Shown one piece after another: positions 17,070-24,465 of a stretch of DNA of 64,000 bases. The position numbers and the translations under genes are program-made. The notes below the pieces were generated by a model. It searched no databases. It saw nothing but the letters and a program-made list of their open reading frames with translations, and was not told where the DNA came from. Origin of the DNA: an uncultured Bacteroidales bacterium (GTDB lineage: Bacteria; Bacteroidota; Bacteroidia; Bacteroidales; UBA932); NCBI GenBank assembly GCA_949286415.1, contig CASEBV010000007.1:62001-126000 (forward strand), written 5' to 3'. How positions within the stretch are numbered: position 1 is the first letter of the stretch; every line of letters starts with the position of its first letter.

Positions 17070-18281
17070 TCATTCCCGGCCCTGCACGATGTGCATGGTA
17101 TCGCGGGCTATCACGAGCTCCTCGTCGGTAGTGATGACAGCCACCTTCACTTTAGAATCAGGAAGAGATATGAGTGTATCCTTTCCTGTGGCGACATTGG
17201 CCTCATAGTCAAATTTCACACCCATATATGTGAGGTTCTCGCACACTCTGCGGCGCAGACGGCTGTTGTTCTCGCCGATGCCTCCGGTAAAGACAATGAG
17301 ATCCACACCATTCATCGCAGCCGCGTATGCCCCTATGTATTTTGTCACCTCGTAAGTCAGTTTCTTCAAGGCAAGCTTTGCCCTCGGCTCCCCTGCATTG
17401 GCCGCAGCGTCGAGGTCCCTCGCATCGGAAGAAATTCCTGATACGCCGAGGAATCCGCTCTTCTTGTTGAGAATACGGCTGATTTCCTCAGGTGAGAGAT
17501 GCTCCTTTTCCTGAATATAAGTCACAACATCAGGGTCGAGGCTGCCGGAGCGGGTTCCCATTGTCACGCCCTCAAGCGGTGTGAACCCCATGGAAGTGTC
17601 GACCGACTGTCCGTTGAATACAGCGGCAATTGAACTTCCGTTGCCGAGATGGCAGGTGATGACCTTGCAGTTGGTCGGGTCAAGGCCGACAAAATTGGCG
17701 CCTTTTTCTGACACATACCTGTGGCTGGTGCCGTGGAAACCATAGCGGCGTATGCGGTATTTCTCATAATACTCGTATGGTATGGAATACATGTAGGCAT
17801 AAGCCGGCATGGTCTGATGAAATGCAGTGTCAAACACAGCGACCTGAGGCACGGAAGGGAGGACACTGGTCACGGCCCTTATGCCGAGGAGGTTTGCCGG
17901 ATTGTGAAGAGGCGCTATGTCACAGCAGGCCTCAATCTTTGCCACGACCGCATCGTTGATGAGGCAGCTGCTCATGAACTCCTCGCCTCCGTGCACTACC
18001 CGATGGCCGACAGCCTCGATGTCCTCAAGCTTCTCAAGCACACCGTATTTCTTGTCAAGCAGAGCTTCAATCACAGCCTTGATTGCGACCGTATGGTCAG
18101 CGATAGGCATTTCCTTCACATACTGCTCCTCCAGTGCACCCCTGTGCTTGATGCATCCGGTCTCCATACCGATTCTTTCCACAAGCCCCTTGGCAAGCAG
18201 ATAATAGACATTGTCGCCTTTCATGTCCAGAAGCTGATACTTGAGAGACGAACTGCCGCAATTAAGAACAAGAATTATCAT
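17070..18281 (-). CDS. ackA: Acetate kinase
   Basis: Acetyl phosphate plus ADP to acetate plus ATP. The 403 residues cover the full family: VLNCGSSSLKYQLLD, VGHRVVHGGE (substrate site), RRYGFHGTSHRYVS, CHLGNGSSIAAV and FTGGIGENNSRLRRR. It is first in the ackA-ptb-buk direction, with ptb 97 bp downstream across a pair of direct repeats. A -7 box stands about 40 nt upstream of the start. Confidence 0.97.
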   Translation of the reverse strand: MIILVLNCGSSSLKYQLLDMKGDNVYYLLAKGLVERIGMETGCIKHRGALEEQYVKEMPIADHTVAIKAVIEALLDKKYGVLEKLEDIEAVGHRVVHGGEEFMSSCLINDAVVAKIEACCDIAPLHNPANLLGIRAVTSVLPSVPQVAVFDTAFHQTMPAYAYMYSIPYEYYEKYRIRRYGFHGTSHRYVSEKGANFVGLDPTNCKVITCHLGNGSSIAAVFNGQSVDTSMGFTPLEGVTMGTRSGSLDPDVVTYIQEKEHLSPEEISRILNKKSGFLGVSGISSDARDLDAAANAGEPRAKLALKKLTYEVTKYIGAYAAAMNGVDLIVFTGGIGENNSRLRRRVCENLTYMGVKFDYEANVATGKDTLISLPDSKVKVAVITTDEELVIARDTMHIVQGRE

Positions 18282-18320
18282 ATAAAAGCATTTAAGAAAA
18301 ATTTCTAATCAAAAATCATT

Positions 18321-18328
18321 CAAAGTTA
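18321..18328 (-). promoter_or_regulatory. Probable -7 box for ackA
   Basis: TAACTTTG on the minus strand matches TAnnTTTG about 40 nt ahead of the ackA start. The -33 element is weak. Confidence 0.45.
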
Positions 18329-18365
18329 GAAAATAATAACTATTTTCGCAAGAAACGGGAACGAA

Positions 18366-19517
18366 ATGGGAGTGGAGAGAGACATTGCGGGAATCGCCCT
18401 GTTTTTTATCGCCGGCACGGCCGCCGGAGAAATGCTATGCCGGGCAAAATTCATGTCCCGGCCCTATTCTTCATCAGCGGCCACAGTCATTCTTGCCGCC
18501 ACCGCAGCCCTTGTATTCCTATTGATATACATAAGATATCGGCACAAAAATCCGCGCACAGACCCGACATCGGGCAACAGATACATGAAATTCATCATTC
18601 CCGCCGCATTTCTCATGGCCGGAATGTCGGGTGCCACGGCAGATTTTCTCAGTTGCGGCATCAGAAGCCATGATGCATTTCCCCCGTCGGCATCTCTCCG
18701 CGATGCAGTCATCTCAAATTCCGAATCATTCAAAGCAGCCATAGATGCGGTTCCTTTCGGGGACAAAGACTGCAACGCACTGACAAAGGCATTGCTCTCC
18801 GGCGACAAGTCAGATGTCAGCAGAGAAATCAATTCCGCATTCCGGGACAGCGGGGCCTCACATATCCTCGCCCTCTCAGGGATGCATCTCGGAGTCTTGT
18901 ACTGGATTCTTCTCAAAGTGACATCGGTCTTCGGCAATTTCCGGGCAATCAGGAAGGTCAGGTCATGCCTGGTCATTCTTATTTCCGCATGGTATACCCT
19001 CATCACAGGGGCATCCGCCTCCCTCGTGAGAGCTCTGCTGTTCATCACCCTCAATGAAGCCGCCAAAATGGCAGGACGGGAGACAAGGCCCATGAACATA
19101 TTCTTCATTGCCCTTGTCATCCAGCTCACGATAGCGCCTTCTAATGTCATGGGCGCCGGATTCCAGCTGTCATATCTTGCTATGGCGGGGATATATCTTG
19201 TCTACCCAAAGATAAAATCCTGGTATCCCGGGAAAAGAGGCAACCCCTTGAAATGGCTGTGGGACACTTCGGCCCTGTCCATATCGTGCCAGATATTCAC
19301 AGGCCCCGCGGTCTGGCTGATATTCGGGTCATTCCCCAAATATTTTCTTCTGACCAATCTGATTGCCGTGCCCCTGTCAACATTCATAATGCTGCTCTGC
19401 GCAGCGGTAACCTTCCTGCACCACATCGGAATATGCCCGGCTTTCTTCATATCCGTCGCTGCAGAATCCACCCTGCTGCTCATACACACCCTTGAAATTA
19501 TAAGCACATTGCCGTAG
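18366..19517 (+). CDS. ComEC/Rec2 family membrane protein, core domain only
   Basis: A 383-residue membrane protein with the Competence domain: ALLSGDKSDVSREINSAFRDSGASHILALSGMHLG is the signature, followed by ITGASASLVRA and FQLSYLAMAGI, then several spans. The usual C-terminal metallo-beta-lactamase domain and most of the N-terminal DUF4131 region are missing, which is seen in many Bacteroidota homologues. The role would be the DNA channel in the inner membrane, but whether this short form works in uptake is unknown. It is divergent from ackA and convergent with apbE. Confidence 0.85.
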   Translation: MGVERDIAGIALFFIAGTAAGEMLCRAKFMSRPYSSSAATVILAATAALVFLLIYIRYRHKNPRTDPTSGNRYMKFIIPAAFLMAGMSGATADFLSCGIRSHDAFPPSASLRDAVISNSESFKAAIDAVPFGDKDCNALTKALLSGDKSDVSREINSAFRDSGASHILALSGMHLGVLYWILLKVTSVFGNFRAIRKVRSCLVILISAWYTLITGASASLVRALLFITLNEAAKMAGRETRPMNIFFIALVIQLTIAPSNVMGAGFQLSYLAMAGIYLVYPKIKSWYPGKRGNPLKWLWDTSALSISCQIFTGPAVWLIFGSFPKYFLLTNLIAVPLSTFIMLLCAAVTFLHHIGICPAFFISVAAESTLLLIHTLEIISTLP

Positions 19518-19558
19518 GCCGGGCCCCTGTTCCGGGACCGCTCAGGCAGAAAGACTGC

Positions 19559-20638
19559 TCAATCATGAATGAGCCGGAAGCCGTCTGATTTCCATGTACT
19601 CATCACGCCGTTGTCATCCTCATATATGAGATATCCCTCTATGTCATCGCGGCCATCTATATAGGATGCGGCTTTTTCCTTGCCGAGCACCATACAATAA
19701 GTCGCGAGGGCATCTGCCTCTGCGGCCGTCGGCGCCACCACCGTAGCGCTGAGCAGGGAATGCGAGACAGGATAACCGGTGGACGGATCTATTGTATGGG
19801 CATATTTCCGGCCGTCCTTGACATAGAACTTGCGGTAATTGCCGGAGGTGACCACCCCGCATTTTCCGGGACCTGCCTGCAATATGCCCTTGAGGTCGGC
19901 TCCGGAAACATTGTTCCCGTCCACAGGCCTGTCGACTCCGATGGTCCACGGCACGCCGCCCGGGTTGAGCCCGGCGCATAAGATTTCTCCTCCTATGTCC
20001 ACCAGCATATCCTTCACGCCCTCCTTTTTAAGGTAAGCGGCGACAAGATCGCAGGAATATCCCTGGGCCACTGCATTGAAATTAAGTACGGGCCTGTGCT
20101 CAGGATGCCCGTCAATGACAATATCAGAGGCATCAAGACTTCCGTCCGCATCAAGTGCGCAGGAAAGGTCTGCCTGCAGCCTGTCCATGCCGACATATTT
20201 TCTGATTTCAGCCACCTCCTCGTCTGAAGGGAGGGAATCCGCAGTGAATCCGAAGCCCCACCTGTCGAAAAGAGCCCCCGCCGAGACATCGACAGCCCCT
20301 CCAGTCATTTCAAAATATTTGTGCGACAGGCTGTACATTTCAATGAAAATACTGTCCGGGGTGACCCTTCTCCCTGAATTGAATGCAGACAGGACAGAGC
20401 TGTCATTGTAGCCCGAAAGAGAATTGTCCACAAGATTCAGGACAGAGTCAATCCCGAGCTTAAGTGCCCCGGGGCTTTTACGGACACCGTCAAGATTGAT
20501 TTTAACAGAATAATTTCCTCCCTGGGCATAGCCGGACAATGACACATACTGCGAAGAAGAAGTACAGGAGATAAAACATGCAGGCAGCACAGCCAGCAGA
20601 AAACGCCCCGGGCGGAATATTTTTCGGAAAACTTCCAT
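19559..20638 (-). CDS. apbE: FAD:protein FMN transferase (ApbE), lipoprotein
   Basis: Attaches FMN covalently to target flavoproteins such as Nqr/Rnf subunits, acting outside the inner membrane. The 359 residues begin with a lipoprotein signal (CFISC, Cys25). ApbE motifs present are FNAVAQGYSCD, DIGGEILCAG, HTIDPSTGYPV and TAAEADALAT (metal and flavin site). The start at 20638 puts the lipobox at the N-terminus; an in-frame upstream ATG at 20842 would add 68 unlikely residues. Targets are not in this window. Confidence 0.93.
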   Translation of the reverse strand: MEVFRKIFRPGRFLLAVLPACFISCTSSSQYVSLSGYAQGGNYSVKINLDGVRKSPGALKLGIDSVLNLVDNSLSGYNDSSVLSAFNSGRRVTPDSIFIEMYSLSHKYFEMTGGAVDVSAGALFDRWGFGFTADSLPSDEEVAEIRKYVGMDRLQADLSCALDADGSLDASDIVIDGHPEHRPVLNFNAVAQGYSCDLVAAYLKKEGVKDMLVDIGGEILCAGLNPGGVPWTIGVDRPVDGNNVSGADLKGILQAGPGKCGVVTSGNYRKFYVKDGRKYAHTIDPSTGYPVSHSLLSATVVAPTAAEADALATYCMVLGKEKAASYIDGRDDIEGYLIYEDDNGVMSTWKSDGFRLIHD

Positions 20639-20748
20639 CACATTCAAAGTATTTCTGCAAAAATAACGGATTTTACACAAAAAATGCACATCTTTGTAAG
20701 TTGAGACGAGATGTTGACTTATATTAAGGTTGAACAAAAACTGTTGAA

Positions 20749-21876
20749 ATGACATTGAGAAAATTATATTTTGCCGCCTTCGCCGCATTAGTTGCGGCGG
20801 CTGTGCTGTCTTGCAAAAAGGATGAGGAAGAAACAGCTTCACTGCCGTACCTCACCGGCACCCCGAGATTCAGTGCAGACAGGTATGTCGAAGCCGGGAG
20901 TTCTCATACTTTCACTGCAGCCGAGACATCCAACCCCACAGGCGCAGCCATTACATACAAATGGACAGTGACCAGGGCGGGAGAGACTGTCGTGGACGAG
21001 ACGACACCTGAAGAAAACGGAGGAAGGACATTCGGATATACATTTGAAGGAGCAGAAGTCAAGGACACTCTCTGCACATTCAAGGTAACATGCAGTGCAA
21101 GTGCCTCAGGCTACGCATCCACAAGTTTTTCAGCCGATGTGACGACGGTAAGCGAAGAATCACTCTCATTCAAGGGAGACAGCCAGCTTGTCCCGGGGAT
21201 ATCCGAAAGTTCCGTCACGGATCCGAGGGATTCAAGGACATACAGGACAGTCATCGCCGACGGGCTTGAGTGGACTGCCGAAAACATGGGATATGCAGGA
21301 AACGGCACTCCGTCCGGGAAGGCGCTTGAAAACTCCGAAGCCGTTTCCGACCTGTTCGGCCGTTTCTACAAATGGAGTGATGCATCATATATCTGCGAAG
21401 GCCTCGGAGAGGGATGGAGACTTCCTGGTGTCAGCGACTGGGATACACTCGGGAAGATGCTGGCAGAGGACGACGGGCAGGATGAGGCATCTCTGTCCGA
21501 ATGGAGCGGCGTCAACGGCAAGCTCATGACCAATGCCTACTTCAACAATGATGAAATGTGGGAATACTGGCCTGCAGTTCATATAACCAATGGAAGCGGA
21601 TTTTCAGTACTGCCGACAGGCTATGCCACAGTCCTTGAGAAAGAGTTCAGCGGAAGCCCGGACGACATATGGACATTCTCCGGCTTCTCACAATATGCCG
21701 GTTTCTGGACCTCGTCCGGTTATGTACAGGGACAGAATCCGGGAGAAGGGAATGACTCGGGAAGCACAAAGGCGTACTATGTCTATATGTATGAAGATGA
21801 CCCGGATCTGAAAATCAATTATGTTGACAAAGACGGTTTCGCCCTTCCGGTCCGCTGCGTAAGAAACTCACAATAG
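20749..21876 (+). CDS. FISUMP-domain lipoprotein
   Basis: A 375-residue lipoprotein (lipobox VLSC, Cys22). After a stretch of Ig-like beta structure (residues 40-130, TYKWTVTRAGET and TCTFKVTCSASA-type), the C-terminal part matches the Fibrobacter succinogenes major paralogous domain: GLEWTAENMGYAGNG, FGRFYKWSDA, GWRLPGVSDWDTLGKM and ALPVRCVRN at the end. These are surface-exposed proteins of unknown ligand. The adjacent lemA/TPM genes are probably separate. Confidence 0.8.
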   Translation: MTLRKLYFAAFAALVAAAVLSCKKDEEETASLPYLTGTPRFSADRYVEAGSSHTFTAAETSNPTGAAITYKWTVTRAGETVVDETTPEENGGRTFGYTFEGAEVKDTLCTFKVTCSASASGYASTSFSADVTTVSEESLSFKGDSQLVPGISESSVTDPRDSRTYRTVIADGLEWTAENMGYAGNGTPSGKALENSEAVSDLFGRFYKWSDASYICEGLGEGWRLPGVSDWDTLGKMLAEDDGQDEASLSEWSGVNGKLMTNAYFNNDEMWEYWPAVHITNGSGFSVLPTGYATVLEKEFSGSPDDIWTFSGFSQYAGFWTSSGYVQGQNPGEGNDSGSTKAYYVYMYEDDPDLKINYVDKDGFALPVRCVRNSQ

Positions 21877-21931
21877 CAGAGCCCGGAATACAAAAACAGC
21901 CAATAAGTAAAATCAAAAAATCATATCTGAA

Positions 21932-22525
21932 ATGAAAAAAGGTTGTATGCTGGCCATCATTCTGCCGGTTGCCGTTCTACTCGCCCTCTTCTTCTGGGCA
22001 AAATCATCATATAACGGGCTCGTCCGTGCAGACGAGCAGGTAAGTGCCGCATGGGCTCAGGTAGAAAATGTATACCAGCGCCGCGCGGACCTCATTCCCA
22101 ATCTTGTAGCCACGGTAAAGGGCTATGCGGAGCATGAGTCTTCTACTCTTGAGGAAGTCACAGCAGCCCGGGCCAGGGCCACACAGCTGACCCTCAATCC
22201 TGCCGACCTGAGCGAAGAGGCCATAGCGCAATACCAGAATGCACAGGGAGAACTCTCACAGGCACTCGGCCGCCTCCTGATGATCACGGAAAACTATCCT
22301 GACCTGAAGGCGAGCCAGAATTTCCGGGATCTGCAGGCACAGCTCGAGGGGACAGAGAACAGAATCAGTACTGAACGGATGAAATTCAACGAGTCATCCC
22401 GCGCATATAACACAATGGTGAGAAGTTTCCCGAAGAATATCATAGCCTCGATGTTCGGATTTGAGACAAAGGGATACTTCAAGGCGGAAGAGGGAGCGGA
22501 AAATGCTCCTGAAGTCAAGTTCTGA
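21932..22525 (+). CDS. lemA: LemA family protein
   Basis: A 197-residue protein with one N-terminal span (residues 5-24) and a long helical bundle: NGLVRADEQVSAAWAQVENVYQRRADLIPNLV is the LemA signature, followed by AARARATQ and RMKFNESSRAYN and the terminal PEVKF. LemA proteins often stand with TPM-domain genes, as here, in a membrane-associated group of unresolved function. Spacing of 33 bp to the next gene suggests an operon of three. Confidence 0.93.
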   Translation: MKKGCMLAIILPVAVLLALFFWAKSSYNGLVRADEQVSAAWAQVENVYQRRADLIPNLVATVKGYAEHESSTLEEVTAARARATQLTLNPADLSEEAIAQYQNAQGELSQALGRLLMITENYPDLKASQNFRDLQAQLEGTENRISTERMKFNESSRAYNTMVRSFPKNIIASMFGFETKGYFKAEEGAENAPEVKF

Positions 22526-22558
22526 CCAATCCCCCAGCCCAATTAGAATGATTCTGCA

Positions 22559-23011
22559 ATGAAGGCCAAGGATTTTCTGACTGCAGAAGAAGTCCTGCAG
22601 GTGACCGGTGCTATCCGGGATGCCGAGAAAGACACTTCCGGAGAAATCCGGGTACATCTTGACGAGAAATGCAAGACCACACCGCTCAAAGAAGCAGAGG
22701 CGGCATTCTATTTTCTCGGCATGGACAGAACGCAACAGCATAACGGAGTCCTCATCTATGTGGCGTGCCAGTCAAAAGTTTTCTCAATAATCGGAGACAA
22801 AGGCATCAATGATGTTGTGCCCGAGAATTTCTGGAAAGATGTCACAGAAGTGATGAAAGAAAATTTTTCCCAGTCCCGCTATGCCGACGGACTCGTCAAG
22901 GCAATAAGGATGACCGGAGAAAAACTGAAGGAATATTTTCCGTATCGCGCTGACGATGTGAACGAACTTCCTGACGAAATATCATACTCATGCCAGCAAG
23001 CAGAAAAATGA
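22559..23011 (+). CDS. TPM domain-containing protein (short form)
   Basis: A 150-residue soluble TPM-domain protein without signal or membrane span. Conserved parts include AIRDAEKDTSGEIRVHL, DRTQQHNGVLIYVACQSKVFSIIGDKGIND and the final NFSQSRYADGLVKAI. It follows lemA and overlaps the larger TPM gene by 4 bp (ATGA), so the three are co-translated. The family name refers to TLP18.3/Psb32/MOLO-1; its biochemical role here is unknown, acid phosphatase activity has been proposed for some members. Confidence 0.9.
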   Translation: MKAKDFLTAEEVLQVTGAIRDAEKDTSGEIRVHLDEKCKTTPLKEAEAAFYFLGMDRTQQHNGVLIYVACQSKVFSIIGDKGINDVVPENFWKDVTEVMKENFSQSRYADGLVKAIRMTGEKLKEYFPYRADDVNELPDEISYSCQQAEK

Positions 23012-23799
23012 CAAGACATCTACGGCTGACGGTTGCCGCTGCAATTTTTCTTGCAGCCGGCACAATATGCACGGCAATCCCGTCCAGACCGGAGCCGCAG
23101 CGCCTGGTCAATGACTTTGCCGGACTGTTCACACCAGCCGAGAAGAACTCCCTGGAAAGAATCTTGACTGCATTTGATGATTCAACATCAAATCAAATAA
23201 CAGTAGTGACTGTCTCCGACCTTGAAGGCAGCTCTGCCGCAGAATATGCGACCAGAATCGGCCTTGAATGGGGCGTCGGTGCAGAAAAATATGACAACGG
23301 GATTGTGGTCCTCGTCAAGCCAAAGACTCCGGATTCAAACGGACAGGTCAATATCAGCGTCGGATACGGTCTTGAAGGAGCAATCCCTGACATATACGCG
23401 AAGCGAATCATTGACAATGAGATGATTCCGAGATTCGCCCAAAACGATTACTTCGGGGGTGTCTCTGCAGCATGCACTGTACTCATGAAACTGGCCTCCG
23501 GAGAAATATCCGAAGTCAGAGAAAAGGATGACAACGGGAAATGGATTGCCATAGTATTCTTGGCAAGCATTTTCATAATAATCTGCGCAGCATTATCGTC
23601 GGGCAGGCGAGGAGGAGGAGGCAACAGCCGCAGCAACGGAAATGGTCCGGACCTTCTGGATGCAATCATAATCGGAAGTCTGATTGACAAAGGCCACAGG
23701 GGCTCTTCAGGGGGAAGTTTCGGAGGAGGCTTCGGCGGAGGTTTCGGAGGCTTTGGCGGAGGGAGCTTCGGCGGCGGAGGAGCATCCGGCTCATGGTAG
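23008..23799 (+). CDS. TPM domain protein with signal peptide and Gly/Phe/Ser-rich tail
   Basis: A 263-residue exported protein: signal (ending near ICTA), TPM domain (VNDFAGLFTPAEKNSLERIL to IPDIYAKRIIDNEMIPRFAQNDYFGGV), one membrane span (WIAIVFLASIFIIICAAL) and a low-complexity tail of GGG-SFGG units with a terminal SGSW. This is the YgcG layout. The ATG at 23008 overlaps the previous stop as ATGA; an in-frame ATG at 22990 also exists. Likely anchored with the TPM domain outside. Confidence 0.9.
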   Translation: MTRHLRLTVAAAIFLAAGTICTAIPSRPEPQRLVNDFAGLFTPAEKNSLERILTAFDDSTSNQITVVTVSDLEGSSAAEYATRIGLEWGVGAEKYDNGIVVLVKPKTPDSNGQVNISVGYGLEGAIPDIYAKRIIDNEMIPRFAQNDYFGGVSAACTVLMKLASGEISEVREKDDNGKWIAIVFLASIFIIICAALSSGRRGGGGNSRSNGNGPDLLDAIIIGSLIDKGHRGSSGGSFGGGFGGGFGGFGGGSFGGGGASGSW

Positions 23800-23808
23800 A
23801 ATGCAGCC

Positions 23809-24453
23809 CTATCGCATGTCCGTCACAATATAATCCTCACTGAGGCTGCCGGCATCAAAGGAAAATCTGTCTGCACTGATTCTGTCAGACACTGAAAACT
23901 CATTGAATACCATTCTGATGTCCGAGCCGTCATCAAATTCAAGGACAAGGCCTGCCGGCACAATTCCCGAAGGCCGGAAAAACAGATTTGCCGAAACCAT
24001 ATTCCCCAGGTCGGTTTTGGGAATGAGACTGACCTTTACGGCATCCGAGCCATTGAAAGCAGACTTGGATTCAGACACGACATCAAAGACCTGTCTGACA
24101 TCCTTTGCCATCAGGACCGGATATGCAAGGTAATCAGGCTGTTCCTCATCAACTGATTCAATGACGGCTTCACATGAACTTCTGTCGACCGTCCACTTCA
24201 CGACTCCGTCACAATATACTTCAAGACCGTCACCCTCAAGAATGAATGAACTGTCCTGAAAAGTCACCTCCCCGCTGCCCGTCAATCTGATTCCGGAGCT
24301 GAGAGTTGAATATGCATAACCAACTGAAACACAATGTCCCTCAATACTCTTCACAAACCTTCCGACCATATCCTCAGGCTCAGCGGCAGACAGGGTAAGA
24401 CCGGCGGCGAATATTGTCAGGGGCAAACAGACCGATGATTTGAAATTTATCAT
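23809..24453 (-). CDS. lolA: LolA-like outer-membrane lipoprotein carrier protein
   Basis: A 214-residue periplasmic protein with a signal peptide (cut near LSAAE). The LolA half-barrel shows as FVKSIEGHCVSVGYAYSTLSSGIRLTGSGEVTFQDSSFI, CDGVVKWTVDR and LVLEFDDGSDIRMVFNEFSVSDRI. It stands 12 bp after ftsK, an arrangement common in this phylum. The role would be carrying lipoproteins across the periplasm; divergence from E. coli LolA is large, so 'like' is kept. Confidence 0.85.
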   Translation of the reverse strand: MINFKSSVCLPLTIFAAGLTLSAAEPEDMVGRFVKSIEGHCVSVGYAYSTLSSGIRLTGSGEVTFQDSSFILEGDGLEVYCDGVVKWTVDRSSCEAVIESVDEEQPDYLAYPVLMAKDVRQVFDVVSESKSAFNGSDAVKVSLIPKTDLGNMVSANLFFRPSGIVPAGLVLEFDDGSDIRMVFNEFSVSDRISADRFSFDAGSLSEDYIVTDMR

Positions 24454-24465
24454 ATATTCATTCCG

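Noticed and set aside
18366..19517. Truncated comEC pseudogene
   Set aside because: The frame is open, starts and ends normally, and short ComEC forms without the metallo-beta-lactamase domain are common in this phylum.
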